A stretch of 64,000 bases of DNA from Thiocapsa sp. (GCF_018399035.1 NZ_CP073760.1:3352001-3416000), one strand, 5' to 3'. Positions 45,132 through 54,129 are shown, counted from the stretch's first letter. Made by a program: numbers and translations. Notes: a model not told the origin generated them from the letters alone.

Positions 45132-45392
45132 GTGAATCCCTTCGAGCGTCTTCATCCGGCCCTGCGGTCTCACGTCGTCATCAGGACCGGCGACTTGAGT
45201 CGGCCCGTCTCGCCGACTGAAGTCGGCGGTCCCAGGGGTCAGGACGATCGGTCACGACAGGCGATTGAACAAACAACCGTGACTCCCTTCGAGCGTCTTC
45301 ATCCGGCCCTGCAGTATCACGTCGTCATCGGGACCGCCGACTTCAGTCGGCCTGTCTCGCCGACTGAAGTCGGCGGTCCGGGGTTAGGATGA
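45132..45392 (+). CDS. Short frame joining the second and third BrxHI N-terminal copies
   Basis: GTG 45132 starts an 86-codon frame that reads NPFERLHPALRSHVV, REP-encoded PTEVGGP, the inter-unit spacer as RQAIEQTTV, and then the third copy TPFERLHPALQYHVV with another PTEVGGP. The second unit is the most diverged (ACT to AAT; CAGTAT to CGGTCT). Whether it is translated is unknown. Confidence 0.3.
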   Translation: MNPFERLHPALRSHVVIRTGDLSRPVSPTEVGGPRGQDDRSRQAIEQTTVTPFERLHPALQYHVVIGTADFSRPVSPTEVGGPGLG

Positions 45393-45423
45393 TCGGTCAC
45401 GACAGGCAATTGAACCAATAACC

Positions 45424-47520
45424 GTGACTCCCTTCGAGCGTCTTCATCCGGCCCTGCAGTATCACCTTGTCAACTCGCTTGGCTGGTCCACGCTTCGGCC
45501 AACCCAGCTTGCGGCCATCGCGCCCATCCTCGGCGGCGAGGACTGCCTGTTGCTCGCCCCGACGGCCGGCGGCAAGACCGAAGCGGCGGTGCTACCGCTC
45601 ATGTCGCGGATGCTTGCCGAGTCGTGGTCGGGGCTCGGCGTGCTCTATGTTTGTCCGATCAAGGCCCTGCTGAACAATCTGGAGCCGCGCCTGACGCGCT
45701 ATCTCGGTCTGGTCGGCAGGCGCGTTGGACTCTGGCACGGCGACTTGGGTGCGAGCGCCCGGCGGCGTCTGGTGGCGGAGCCTCCCGATCTGCTCCTCAT
45801 CACCCCCGAGTCCATGGAAGGGGTGCTGACCTCCAGGGATCCGGGGCGACGGGACCTGTTTCAGTCGGTCCGCACGATCGTTGTCGACGAGCTCCACGCC
45901 TTTGCCGGCGATGACCGGGGCTGGCATCTGCTGGCATTGATCGAGCGATTGGCGCAACTGACGGGGCATCGCCTGCAACGGATCGGTCTCAGCGCGACGG
46001 TGGGCAATCCGGAGGCGCTGTTGCGCTGGCTCGCGCTCGGCGGCCCCGGGCGAGTGATCGGCGCGGGCGGGGCATCCGACGATGCGGACGTGACCATCGA
46101 CTTCGTCGGATCCCTCGAAAACGCCGCCTTGGTGCTCTCGCGTCTGCATCGCGGTGAGAAGCGCCTGGTCTTCTGCGACAGCCGGAGCCGCGTGGAAACG
46201 CTTGCCGGGGCGCTGCGTCGCGCTGGTGTTCAGGTCTTCGTCTCGCACAGCTCGCTCGCCTTGGAGGAGCGCCGACAGGCCGAGCGCGCCTTCGGCGAGA
46301 CCAACGACTGCGTGATTGTCGCCACCAGCACCCTGGAGCTGGGGATCGATGTCGGGGATCTGGACCGGGTCATCCAGATCGACGCCCCGGCCAGGGTGTC
46401 CTCGTTTCTGCAACGGATGGGGCGCACCGGACGCAGGCCCGGAACGCGCAGGAACTGCCTCTTCCTGGCGACGACCGATGAGGCTCTGCTGTGTTCAGTT
46501 GCTCTCGCCTCGCTGTGGCGGCAGGGCTTGGTGGAGGACGTCAAGCCGCCCGGTCATCCCTACCAAGTGGTTGCCCAGCAGATTCTGGCGCGGATCCTGG
46601 AGACGCGCGGGGCGCGTGTGGATGCGCTTCAGGATGACATGCAAGCGATCTTCGGGGATGTGACCCGGGAGGCGATCGGGCAGATTCTCGACCATCTGCG
46701 GGCGAACGACCTTTTGTGGGACGACGGCGGTCTGCTATGGTTCGGTCCGCGCGGCGAGCGCGAACTCGGTCGGCGAAACTTCCTCGATCTCTTGTCGGTC
46801 TTTACCTCGCCGATGCAGATCCTGGTGCGCCATGGCCTCGTCGAGATCGGTACCGTCGATCCCCTGAGCTTGCGGCAGGAAGACCATCGACCGGTCGTTC
46901 TTCAACTCGGCGGTCGCGGCTGGATGCTGCGTTCGGTCGACTGGACGCGCCGCATCGCCCAGGTTGAGCCCTCTCAAGGCCAGGGTCGGACCCATTGGGC
47001 GGGGACGGGTCGAGCGCTGGGGTTCAGGCTCTGCCGGGCCGTCGGCAGCACGCTGTCCGGCATCGATCCCGAGGTCACCCTCTCCCGTCGTGCCCGCGAG
47101 CACCTCGCCAAGCTGCGCGACGAAGCCCCCTTCTGCGGGTCGGGCGAAACGGCACTCGTGACCGACGATGCGGGCGTCACGAGGTGGTGGACCTTCGCGG
47201 GATTCGGTGCGAACGCGGTCCTTGCCCAGATCCTGGGCGCGGCAAAGATCGAAGTCCGACGCTTCGACAACTTTGCGATCACCCTCATGCAGGTGCGCGA
47301 CCGGCTACCGGAGTTACTGATGACGGGAGCGGCACCCTGCTGCGAAGCGACCTGGGAGCCCTGGATGGATCGAACCGAGCTCAAATTTTCGCTTTGTCTA
47401 CCGGAGTCGCTGGCTAGGGCGGCACTGGTGGCCCGATTGACCGACACTGAGGGGGCGCGGAAGGTCTTGGATGAGCCTGTCCGCCAAATCCGTATCCACG
47501 TCGGTAAGGAGAAACGATGA
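45424..47520 (+). CDS. brxHI: BREX Lhr-like helicase BrxHI
   Basis: This 698-residue superfamily 2 helicase has Walker A APTAGGKTEAAV near residue 45, the DELH box (VVDELHAF, about 155), motif III LSATVGN, and motif VI QRMGRTGRRPG. The C-terminal 300 residues resemble the Lhr-type extension. BrxHI is the helicase of type 2 BREX. The GTG at 45424 is supported by the conserved start context seen in the three upstream duplicates. It lies 543 bases from brxD, separated by REPs and these duplicates, so it may have its own promoter in the repeated unit. Confidence 0.9.
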   Translation: MTPFERLHPALQYHLVNSLGWSTLRPTQLAAIAPILGGEDCLLLAPTAGGKTEAAVLPLMSRMLAESWSGLGVLYVCPIKALLNNLEPRLTRYLGLVGRRVGLWHGDLGASARRRLVAEPPDLLLITPESMEGVLTSRDPGRRDLFQSVRTIVVDELHAFAGDDRGWHLLALIERLAQLTGHRLQRIGLSATVGNPEALLRWLALGGPGRVIGAGGASDDADVTIDFVGSLENAALVLSRLHRGEKRLVFCDSRSRVETLAGALRRAGVQVFVSHSSLALEERRQAERAFGETNDCVIVATSTLELGIDVGDLDRVIQIDAPARVSSFLQRMGRTGRRPGTRRNCLFLATTDEALLCSVALASLWRQGLVEDVKPPGHPYQVVAQQILARILETRGARVDALQDDMQAIFGDVTREAIGQILDHLRANDLLWDDGGLLWFGPRGERELGRRNFLDLLSVFTSPMQILVRHGLVEIGTVDPLSLRQEDHRPVVLQLGGRGWMLRSVDWTRRIAQVEPSQGQGRTHWAGTGRALGFRLCRAVGSTLSGIDPEVTLSRRAREHLAKLRDEAPFCGSGETALVTDDAGVTRWWTFAGFGANAVLAQILGAAKIEVRRFDNFAITLMQVRDRLPELLMTGAAPCCEATWEPWMDRTELKFSLCLPESLARAALVARLTDTEGARKVLDEPVRQIRIHVGKEKR

Positions 47521-47546
47521 TCACGGAAGCTCCGTCCTCAACCCAC

Positions 47547-47608
47547 TGCGATCCGCTCGTGCGAAGCGCGATTGAAGCCCGATTCCGGGACCGCCGACTT
47601 CAGTCGGC
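47547..47608. repeat. Right copy of the 62-bp direct repeat, with a terminal REP
   Basis: TGCGATCCGCTCGTGCGAAG…GCGATTGAAGCCCG runs into a REP palindrome. It is the same orientation as 26441-26502 with five mismatches. It lies 26 bases after the brxHI stop, and no REP occurs beyond it in the window. Confidence 0.75.
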
Positions 47609-47685
47609 GCTACGCAAATGTGTTCCGGATTCGGAGGGTTCTCAAGCAATTTCGGTTTCTGCTGCACGACATCGTATCTCTCATC

Positions 47686-47771
47686 TTGAACCGCGTCGAC
47701 GCCTACGCCTGCCCGTATCCGCGAGACCCAAGCAATCCCCGCGCCGTCCATGTCACGACGGACGCGGTTCA
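47686..47771. repeat. Right-module copy of the TTAAACCGCG repeat (diverged)
   Basis: It begins TTGAACCGCGTCGACGCC and ends ATGTCACGACGGACGCGGTTC, closest to the subtype at 18607-18693. A shorter echo (CCCTGTCACGCCGGACGCGG) follows at 47778-47805. It sits between the BREX island and the next core gene. Confidence 0.6.
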
Positions 47772-47812
47772 ACGCGCCGTCCCTGTCACGCCGGACGCGG
47801 CTCAACCGCGGT

Positions 47813-48859
47813 TCAACGCGCCTCGGACAGCCGCCACTCCCCGAAGCTCTCGGTGAGGTACGCCTTGCTGCTGATGTAGTTCAAGACGTTGCGCAGCCGA
47901 TAGAAGCGCACCACCGAGTCGACCCTGATCAGCTCGTTGCCGTGCTCGTCGAAGAAGAGGATCGAGGGGGCGTAGAAGAGTCCGAGCTCGGCCGCCCACG
48001 CGCGTGCGGTGGTGCGCTCGCCGGAGGGCGTGACGACGGGCGTCTCGGACCACATGTCGAGCTGGACGCTGTCGAAGTTGCCGAAATAGTTCGTAATCGC
48101 GGGCTCCCGCAGGGCTTGGCCGTGCAAGACGTCGCAGGCATGACAATCGCCCTGCTCGAAGAAGACGGCGAGCGGGCGCTCGCTCGGGAAGCGTCGATCC
48201 AGGTTGTACGGGGGCTTCGCGAAGAAGGGCTGCTCGTTCAGGTCCTCCGGCTCGAACACCATCCGGTTCTCGCCGCGGGCGAGATAGTCCCGAAAGGTCT
48301 CGCGGGTGTAGTGCCCGTCGGCGACATACTCGAGCGCGGCGCGAAACTGATAGGGCGGATAGTAGCCGCGCAAGCGCAGGGCGAGCTTGCCTTCGGCGTC
48401 GTAGAAGAGCAGAGAGGGGGTGAAATTGGTGTCCTCGCGGACCGAGAGCTCGCGCTCGGTCATCACCTCGCCGTCGATCGTCGTGACCTCCTCCACGCCC
48501 CACACGTCGATGGAGACCAGATCGAAATGGCGCTGGGTGTACTCGAGGATATCGGAAAGACCGAAGTTTTCGTTCAGAAGTTTGTGGCAGTAAGCACAAT
48601 GTTTCTGGCCGAAATAGACGATCAGCCCCTGTTTGTCGTCGGCGATCGCCTCTTCGAGGTCGCTCGGAAGATCGAGGAAACCCGTTTTGAACCAATCCGG
48701 ATGCTCGAGCAGATCCTCGCGCGGGAAGTCGTCGAAGCTGTAGGCGGAATCATCCGGCGGCGGCATGTCTTGGGCCTGCGCGCCGTCGATGACCGTCGGG
48801 GCGCCCGCGATCAGACCCAGTGTCAAGACGATCGCCGTGGCGGCGGAAAGACGAAACAT
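47813..48859 (-). CDS. Exported protein with two thioredoxin-like domains
   Basis: This 348-residue protein has a signal peptide (residues 1-29, ending GAQAQ). The first thioredoxin-like domain has the CxxC motif CAYC (QKHCAYCHKLL), with a cis-Pro segment NFTPSLLFYDAEG. The second has CHAC (QGDCHACDVLH) and YAPSILFFDEHG. The first half resembles SoxW-type periplasmic thioredoxins; the doubled arrangement suggests a reductase or relay acting on periplasmic disulfides, perhaps linked to sulfur oxidation. No sox genes are adjacent, so the pathway is inference. Confidence 0.82.
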   Translation of the reverse strand: MFRLSAATAIVLTLGLIAGAPTVIDGAQAQDMPPPDDSAYSFDDFPREDLLEHPDWFKTGFLDLPSDLEEAIADDKQGLIVYFGQKHCAYCHKLLNENFGLSDILEYTQRHFDLVSIDVWGVEEVTTIDGEVMTERELSVREDTNFTPSLLFYDAEGKLALRLRGYYPPYQFRAALEYVADGHYTRETFRDYLARGENRMVFEPEDLNEQPFFAKPPYNLDRRFPSERPLAVFFEQGDCHACDVLHGQALREPAITNYFGNFDSVQLDMWSETPVVTPSGERTTARAWAAELGLFYAPSILFFDEHGNELIRVDSVVRFYRLRNVLNYISSKAYLTESFGEWRLSEAR

Positions 48860-48896
48860 GCGTGATCTCCGTTGGAAGTTTGGGTGATTTCCTCAA

Positions 48897-48953
48897 CAGG
48901 AATTTGTCGTTGTAGAGCCTTCGACCACTTGTCCTGGTTCCGGCTCTGCCGGT
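48897..48953. repeat. Decayed remnant of a hexamer element
   Basis: AATTTGTCGTTGTAGAGCC followed by TTCGACCACTTGTCCTGGTT matches the outer parts of 22300-22418 with the hexamer stem deleted. It lies in the 218-base gap between the tandem thioredoxin gene and nudE. Confidence 0.5.
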
Positions 48954-48974
48954 AGCTCCTTTTCCGAAAAGCAC

Positions 48975-49060
48975 CTCAACCGCGCCAACCCGAACAATCG
49001 TCGCGACTGCCGTGGCCGATCCCATCCAAAAACATCGCATACCGCGGCGGGCGCGGTTGA
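48975..49060. repeat. Inverted left half-copy of the TTAAACCGCG repeat
   Basis: TCAACCGCGCCAACCC…GGCCGATCCCATCCAAAAAC…GCGGGCGCGGTTGA is the reverse complement of the left module found at 2363, 54127 and 61829. Only the left module is present, the complement of the right-only copy at 22179. Confidence 0.75.
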
Positions 49061-49077
49061 GGAGACGCGGTTTCGCG

Positions 49078-49623
49078 TCAGGTCTCGCGATCCATGACGC
49101 GCAGGGCGATGAAGAGGGCCGCGACCGATCGAGCCTCGTCGAAATCCTCCCGAGCAAGCAAGGCGTCGATCGCGTCGAGCCTCCAGGGCACCACCTCGAT
49201 CGGCTCGGGCTCATCGCCGGGGAGTGACTTGGGATAGAGGTCGCGCGCCAGCACGATGAGGCTATGATGCTCGATATAGCCCGGCACCAGCGAGACGCGT
49301 TTGATGATCCGCAGGTCGCGGGCGCCGTAACCGATCTCCTCCTGGATCTCGCGATCGGCGGCGGCCAAGGGATCCTCGCCGGCCTCCACGACGCCCTTGG
49401 GCAGGCCGAGCTCGTAGCGGTCGCTGCCGGCACCGTATTCGCGGATCAGCAGCACCGTCTCGGCGTCGAGCATGGGGACGATCATGACCGAATCCGTGCC
49501 GCCTGGCACGCGCTCGAAGGTGCGGCGCGCGCCGTTCGAAAACTCCAGATCGACCTCCTCCACCCGGAACAAACGGCTCTGGGCGACGATCCGCCGATCC
49601 AGTATTTTCGGTTTGCGAAGCAT
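49078..49623 (-). CDS. nudE: ADP compounds hydrolase NudE (Nudix)
   Basis: This 181-residue Nudix hydrolase has the full Nudix box: G-VVEAGEDPLAAAD-REIQEEIGY. The N-terminus (KPKILDRRIVAQSRLFRVEEVDLEFSNG) is the NudE type, acting on ADP-ribose, AP3A and NADH-like ADP compounds. It is divergent from a YrfG-like phosphatase, an association also seen in enterobacteria. The stop lies 17 bases from a half repeat. Confidence 0.9.
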   Translation of the reverse strand: MLRKPKILDRRIVAQSRLFRVEEVDLEFSNGARRTFERVPGGTDSVMIVPMLDAETVLLIREYGAGSDRYELGLPKGVVEAGEDPLAAADREIQEEIGYGARDLRIIKRVSLVPGYIEHHSLIVLARDLYPKSLPGDEPEPIEVVPWRLDAIDALLAREDFDEARSVAALFIALRVMDRET

Positions 49624-49692
49624 GAACGAGACTCCGATGGGTCAAGTCGCTGCGAAGCGACGCTGGAAACACGAGACGACAAGGGGCATGGC

Positions 49693-50358
49693 ATGATCGA
49701 TTGGCATCGTATCGACACCGTCTTTTTGGACATGGACGGCACCCTGCTCGACCTGCACTTCGACAATCATTTTTGGCTCGAGCATGTCCCCACGCGTTAC
49801 GCGCAAGCCCGCGGGCTCGCGCCCGAGGTCGCCAAGGCCGAGTTGCTCGCCCGCTATCGCGACGTCGAGGGCACGCTCGAGTGGTACTGCGTCGATCACT
49901 GGAGCCGCGAGCTCGGCCTGGATATCGCCCTGCTCAAGCAGGAGGTCGAGCATCTGATCGCCGTCCATCCGCATGTGCTCGCCTTTTTGGATGCGCTCGA
50001 GCGGCGCGGCAAGCGCCGCGTCCTCGTCACCAACGCTCATCAAAAGGCGCTCGCGCTCAAGCTCTCGCGCACGCGGCTCGGCGGCCACTTCGACCGGGTC
50101 ATCTGCTCGCACGATTTGAAGCTCGCCAAGGAAACGCCGGGGTTTTGGTCGCGGGTTCAGGCGATCGAGCCCTTCGACGTGGAGCGCACCCTTTTCATCG
50201 ACGACAGCACAAGCGTTCTTCGGGCGGCGCGCAACTTCGGATTTCGCTGGTTGATCGCCGTTGTCGAACCCGACTCCAAGGGTCCGAGGCGCGAGGTCGC
50301 CGATTTCCCGGCAATCGCTCACTTCGGCGATCTGCTTCCGGGCCTGCAGTCGGACTGA
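49693..50358 (+). CDS. HAD-family nucleotidase, YrfG-like (GMP/IMP nucleotidase)
   Basis: This 221-residue HAD hydrolase shows motif I DMDGTLLDLHFDN, motif II LVTNAH, a motif III lysine in LKLAKETPGFW, and motif IV FIDDSTSVL. YrfG-type proteins dephosphorylate GMP and IMP. ATG 49693 is the natural start; the frame is open upstream, but that part overlaps nudE on the other strand. Proximity to nudE, as in Escherichia coli, supports the assignment. Confidence 0.85.
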   Translation: MIDWHRIDTVFLDMDGTLLDLHFDNHFWLEHVPTRYAQARGLAPEVAKAELLARYRDVEGTLEWYCVDHWSRELGLDIALLKQEVEHLIAVHPHVLAFLDALERRGKRRVLVTNAHQKALALKLSRTRLGGHFDRVICSHDLKLAKETPGFWSRVQAIEPFDVERTLFIDDSTSVLRAARNFGFRWLIAVVEPDSKGPRREVADFPAIAHFGDLLPGLQSD

Positions 50359-50396
50359 ACGCGCCCGATGTCGCAGCGGCCGCAACGGAACTGCTC

Positions 50397-50475
50397 AAAA
50401 CAACCCGGGCGAGAGAATAGCTTTGCCGGGGTTATCGTTGTCGTTGTCGTTGTCGTTGTCGATTACGACAACGAT
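50397..50475 (+). repeat. GTTGTC-hexamer intergenic element (copy 4)
   Basis: CAACCCGGGCGAGAGAATAG, GCTTTGCCGGGG, a GTTGTC run, and ATTACGACAACGATT. The left flank matches the reverse complement of the flank at 12720-12760, which confirms the extended element. It fills the 124-base gap between two convergent genes. Confidence 0.75.
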
Positions 50476-50482
50476 TCGGAGC

Positions 50483-52096
50483 TCAATCGACCGGCTCGAG
50501 CGCCGGAGCAGGCGTCGGCGGAGTCGTGCCGTCCGCGCTCGGTTTCTTGGATCGACGCCGCCGACGTCGCTTCTTCGGCTCACCCGTCGAGGTCTCCGTA
50601 TAGGGCGCGCCCGCCTCCCGGCTATCGGTCAATGGCGCGTCGCTGACCGCTGACGGGTCCGCCGCCGACCGGGCCGCCGCCGACGGATCCGTAAGCGCAG
50701 CGATCTCGGGCTGTCTCCGCGGTGCCGCAACAGGGGTCTCGGCCGGCGTCTCCGCGGGCTGCGCCTCCGACCGGGGTGGCGAGCGGGACGGCGACCGACG
50801 CTCCCCGCCGACGCGCGGACGGCGCTCGCCGCTTCCGGCGCCGGCTCCGCCACGGGGCGCACGTGCAGGCCGCGCCTCGCACCGATCCTCTCGGTCAGGG
50901 CGCATCCGGCTGCGCGGATTCACCTCGGCGAGCAGCGCCGGATCGACCGGCTCCACCGGGATCTTCGCGCCGATGAATGCCTCGATATCCGGCAGGCAGA
51001 AGGCATAGGTCTCGCACACGAAGCCGATCGCATCCCCGGCGGCACCGGCACGCGCGGTCCGCCCGATGCGGTGGACATAGTCCTCCGGATCCTCGGGCAG
51101 GTCGTAGTTCACGACATGGGTCACGTCCGGGATGTGCAGGCCGCGCGCGGCCACATCCGTGCCGACCAGCACCGGGAGCTTGCCGTCGGTAAAGTCCTTC
51201 AGGAGCTTCAAACGCTTCTTCTGGGGCACGTCGCCGGAGAGCACCGCGGTGTTGATCCCGTTGCCCTGGAGGAAACCCCAGACGCGATCGGCCTCGCGTT
51301 TGGTGTTGACGAAGACCATGATGCGCGCATCGTCCCAGCCGCGAACCAGGCCGAGCAGCAGGGCGATCTTCTCCTCGTTGGAGGTCATGTAGCAGCATTG
51401 GCGCACGCGATCGGCCGTGATGGTCTCGGTCGCGATCTTCACGAGCTGCGGATGATTCATGTGCTCGTAGGCGAGCTCGGTGACGCGATAGGAGAGTGTC
51501 GCCGAGAAGAGGAGCCCCTGACGGTTCTCCGGCGGCGGCATCCGTCGGAGCAGGAAGCGGATATCCTTGATAAAGCCGAGGTCGAACATCCGATCGGCCT
51601 CGTCGAGCACGACCGCCTCGATCGCCTGCAGATCAAACACCTTTTGCTTGAAATAGTCGATCAGGCGCCCGGGCGTGCCGATGAGGATATCGACGCCGCC
51701 GGCAACCTGGTCGCGCTGCTCCTGATAGCCTGCTCCGCCGTAGACAACGGCGATGCGCAGACCCGTATGCTTGGCCAGCAGCTCCGTATCCCGATGGATC
51801 TGAACGGCGAGCTCGCGGGTCGGGGCGACGATCAGCGCACGCGGACGTGCGATCTGCGCCGGGGCGGGTCCGGGATTGGTCAGCAGACGCTGCATCAGGA
51901 CGATCAGGAAGGCGGCGGTCTTGCCCGTACCGGTCTGGGCCTGGCCGGCGACGTCCCGTCCCGACAACGCGATCGGCAGGGTTTGCTCCTGGATCGGGGT
52001 ACAGCGGGTGAAGCCCGCCTCCGCGAGTCCGTCGATGATCCGTTGATCGAGCGCGAAGCTGTCGAAGCGGGTCAGAGTGAGGTGTTTGTCGGTCAT
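50483..52096 (-). CDS. rhlB: DEAD-box RNA helicase RhlB
   Basis: The product has 537 residues. Motifs in order: the Q motif ([12 protein letters not shown]), [23 protein letters not shown] ([13 protein letters not shown]), SAT (FSATLSYR) and [10 protein letters not shown]. The C-terminal approximately 130 residues are low-complexity, rich in Arg, Pro and Ala, ending [14 protein letters not shown]…; in RhlB such a basic tail binds RNA and RNase E. It is divergent from trxA-rho, the same arrangement as in E. coli. Confidence 0.93.
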   Translation of the reverse strand: MTDKHLTLTRFDSFALDQRIIDGLAEAGFTRCTPIQEQTLPIALSGRDVAGQAQTGTGKTAAFLIVLMQRLLTNPGPAPAQIARPRALIVAPTRELAVQIHRDTELLAKHTGLRIAVVYGGAGYQEQRDQVAGGVDILIGTPGRLIDYFKQKVFDLQAIEAVVLDEADRMFDLGFIKDIRFLLRRMPPPENRQGLLFSATLSYRVTELAYEHMNHPQLVKIATETITADRVRQCCYMTSNEEKIALLLGLVRGWDDARIMVFVNTKREADRVWGFLQGNGINTAVLSGDVPQKKRLKLLKDFTDGKLPVLVGTDVAARGLHIPDVTHVVNYDLPEDPEDYVHRIGRTARAGAAGDAIGFVCETYAFCLPDIEAFIGAKIPVEPVDPALLAEVNPRSRMRPDREDRCEARPARAPRGGAGAGSGERRPRVGGERRSPSRSPPRSEAQPAETPAETPVAAPRRQPEIAALTDPSAAARSAADPSAVSDAPLTDSREAGAPYTETSTGEPKKRRRRRRSKKPSADGTTPPTPAPALEPVD

Positions 52097-52327
52097 GACG
52101 TGGGGAGTCCCTGGAGCTACGCGCCTCGCGGATTGGCAAGGCTTGCAAATTCTCTTCGCTTTGGATCAAATAGCATCTTACTCAAGGGCACATTCCAACG
52201 CCAATTCGCCCGCCCGCTCCACGACCCGTTCGCGCCGCGCCCCAGCGACCCCGCTCCGCCGTCATCCGCCGAACGTGATACCGAAACAACCGCCCGTGCC
52301 GCAACCACCCTAAGGGAGATCACTTCA

Positions 52328-52654
52328 GTGAGCGATAGCATCGTCCATGTGACCGATGATTCATTCGAAGACGAGGTTCTGAAATCCCTCGAACCCGTGC
52401 TCGTGGACTACTGGGCCGACTGGTGCGGACCCTGCAAGATGATCGCACCCGTGCTCGACGAGATCGCCGGGGAGTACGCGGGCCGCATCAAGGTCGCGAA
52501 GCTCAACATCGACGAGAACCCCAACACGCCGCCACGCTACGGCATTCGGGGCATCCCGACCCTGATGCTGTTTCGCCAGGGCGAGGTCGAAGCCACCAAG
52601 GTCGGGGCGGTATCCAAGTCCCAACTGACGGCCTTCATCGACAGCAACCTCTAA
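52328..52654 (+). CDS. trxA: Thioredoxin 1
   Basis: This 108-residue thioredoxin has the active site WCGPC ([13 protein letters not shown]), the cis-Pro loop GIPTLMLF and the buried Asp in [12 protein letters not shown] 52328 gives the same N-terminus as E. coli TrxA ([12 protein letters not shown]) and is preceded by AAGGGAG. The about 230 bases to rhlB hold divergent promoters. Confidence 0.96.
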   Translation: MSDSIVHVTDDSFEDEVLKSLEPVLVDYWADWCGPCKMIAPVLDEIAGEYAGRIKVAKLNIDENPNTPPRYGIRGIPTLMLFRQGEVEATKVGAVSKSQLTAFIDSNL

Positions 52655-52723
52655 AGGCCATCGGCAACGGCATCCGGTTCAACCTCCCGGCCGTCCCGCG
52701 GACCGGAACCGATACCGGCACCC

Positions 52724-52873
52724 ATGGCCACCGATCGACACTCCCGAGGGGCCGCCGCCAAGGCGCCCCGTCCCCGTAAAGCGACCACCCCCAACCGCGT
52801 TCCCCCGCAACACGGGCCCTGCCCCGGGGCGTTGCCGAACACCCCCCTCACCTCCGCCGACGAAAAAATGTGA
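52724..52873 (+). CDS. Possible rho leader peptide (49 aa)
   Basis: ATG 52724 opens a 49-codon frame rich in Arg, Pro and Ala ([20 protein letters not shown]…). It ends at a TGA that overlaps the rho ATG as TGATG. Such overlap implies translational coupling. E. coli has a 33-codon leader (rhoL) at the same place, but there is no sequence similarity that can be claimed, and no good ribosome-binding site is seen. Confidence 0.35.
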   Translation: MATDRHSRGAAAKAPRPRKATTPNRVPPQHGPCPGALPNTPLTSADEKM

Positions 52874-54129
52874 TGAACCTAACCGAATTGAAGAAAGCGC
52901 CCGTACCCGAGCTGGTCGCACTGGCCCAGTCGATGGAGATCGAAGGCGTCGGGCGGTCGCGCAAACAAGACCTGATCTTCGCCATCCTCAAGGCGCAGGC
53001 CAAACGCGGCGAGGACATCTCCGGCGACGGGGTGCTCGAGATCCTCACCGACGGCTTCGGATTCCTGAGATCCGCGGACGCCTCCTATCTCGCCGGGCCG
53101 GACGACATCTATGTCTCCCCCAGCCAGATCCGCCGCTTCGCGCTGCGCACCGGCGACACCATCTCCGGCAAGATTCGCCCACCCAAGGACGGCGAGCGCT
53201 ATTTCGCGCTGCTCAAGGTCAACGACATCAACTTCGACCGGCCGGAAAACGCCAAGTCGAAGATCCTGTTCGAGAACTTCACGCCGCTGTTCGCCAACAA
53301 GCGGCTCACCCTCGAGATCGGCAACGGCAGCACCGAGGACATCACGGCACGGACCATCGATCTGGTGGCCCCCATCGGCAAGGGTCAGCGCGGACTCATC
53401 GTCTCGCCGCCCAAGGCCGGCAAGACCATGATGTTGCAGAACATCGCCCAATCGATCGGACACAATCATCCGGATTGCTACCTGATCGTGCTGCTGATCG
53501 ACGAGCGCCCGGAAGAGGTCACCGAGATGGCCCGCTCGGTGCGCGGCGAGGTCATCTCCTCGACCTTCGACGAGCCCGCGACGCGTCACGTCCAGGTCGC
53601 CGAGATGGTCATCGAGAAGGCCAAGCGTCTGGTCGAGCACAAGCGCGACGTGGTCATCCTGCTCGACTCCATCACCCGACTCGCGCGCGCCTACAACACG
53701 GTCGTGCCCTCCTCCGGCAAGGTTCTCACGGGTGGTGTGGACGCCAACGCACTGCAGCGCCCCAAGCGCTTCTTCGGTGCGGCGCGCAACGTCGAGGAAG
53801 GCGGCAGCTTGACCATTCTGGCCACCGCGCTCGTGGACACCGGCTCGCGCATGGACGACGTCATCTACGAGGAGTTCAAGGGGACCGGCAACATGGAGAT
53901 CCACATGGATCGCCGCATCGCCGAGCGCCGCATCTTCCCCTCCATCAACATCAACCGCTCGGGCACGCGCCGTGAAGAGCTGCTGATGAACCCCGCCGAA
54001 TTGCAGAAGATGTGGATCCTGCGCAAGATCCTGCACCCGATGGACGAGCTCGCCGCGATGGAATTCCTGCACGACAAGCTCAAGGCGACCAAGACCAACG
54101 ACGAGTTCTTCTCCTCCATGAAGGGTTAA
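52873..54129 (+). CDS. rho: Transcription termination factor Rho
   Basis: This 418-residue protein is full-length Rho. The N-terminal domain has [17 protein letters not shown] and [13 protein letters not shown] (primary RNA site). The ATPase has Walker [10 protein letters not shown], Walker [17 protein letters not shown], the Q-loop and R-loop region [15 protein letters not shown], and [19 protein letters not shown]. It is a hexameric RNA-dependent helicase. The TAA stop forms the first bases of a dispersed repeat (54127), as with phoU. Confidence 0.98.
   Translation: MNLTELKKAPVPELVALAQSMEIEGVGRSRKQDLIFAILKAQAKRGEDISGDGVLEILTDGFGFLRSADASYLAGPDDIYVSPSQIRRFALRTGDTISGKIRPPKDGERYFALLKVNDINFDRPENAKSKILFENFTPLFANKRLTLEIGNGSTEDITARTIDLVAPIGKGQRGLIVSPPKAGKTMMLQNIAQSIGHNHPDCYLIVLLIDERPEEVTEMARSVRGEVISSTFDEPATRHVQVAEMVIEKAKRLVEHKRDVVILLDSITRLARAYNTVVPSSGKVLTGGVDANALQRPKRFFGAARNVEEGGSLTILATALVDTGSRMDDVIYEEFKGTGNMEIHMDRRIAERRIFPSININRSGTRREELLMNPAELQKMWILRKILHPMDELAAMEFLHDKLKATKTNDEFFSSMKG

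Larger units (their letters stand above)
44986..45423 (+). repeat. Three tandem copies of the brxHI 5' end, each with a REP pair
   Basis: Near-identical units start with GTG at 44986, 45132 and 45279, and the real brxHI GTG follows at 45424, giving spacings of 146, 147 and 145. Each unit holds the first 15-16 codons of brxHI (TPFERLHPALQYH), a REP pair, and the about 45-base brxHI upstream region (GATCGGTCACGACAGG…GAACAA). The sequence between units and gene diverges after the codons for QYH. This fills the 543-base gap 44881-45423. Confidence 0.9.

Noticed and set aside
44881-45423. Regularly spaced repeats that could suggest a CRISPR array
   Set aside because: Units are about 146 bp, contain a gene start and palindromic REP pairs, have no unique spacers, and no cas gene is near.
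26857-47520. Type 1 BREX or a DISARM system
   Set aside because: There is no brxA, brxB, brxL/lon or drm gene; PglW with NERD and kinase domains, PglY, BrxD and BrxHI define type 2 BREX.
45424-47520. BrxHI as a housekeeping Lhr DNA-repair helicase
   Set aside because: The protein is shorter than core Lhr and lies in the BREX order after brxD with shared REP context.
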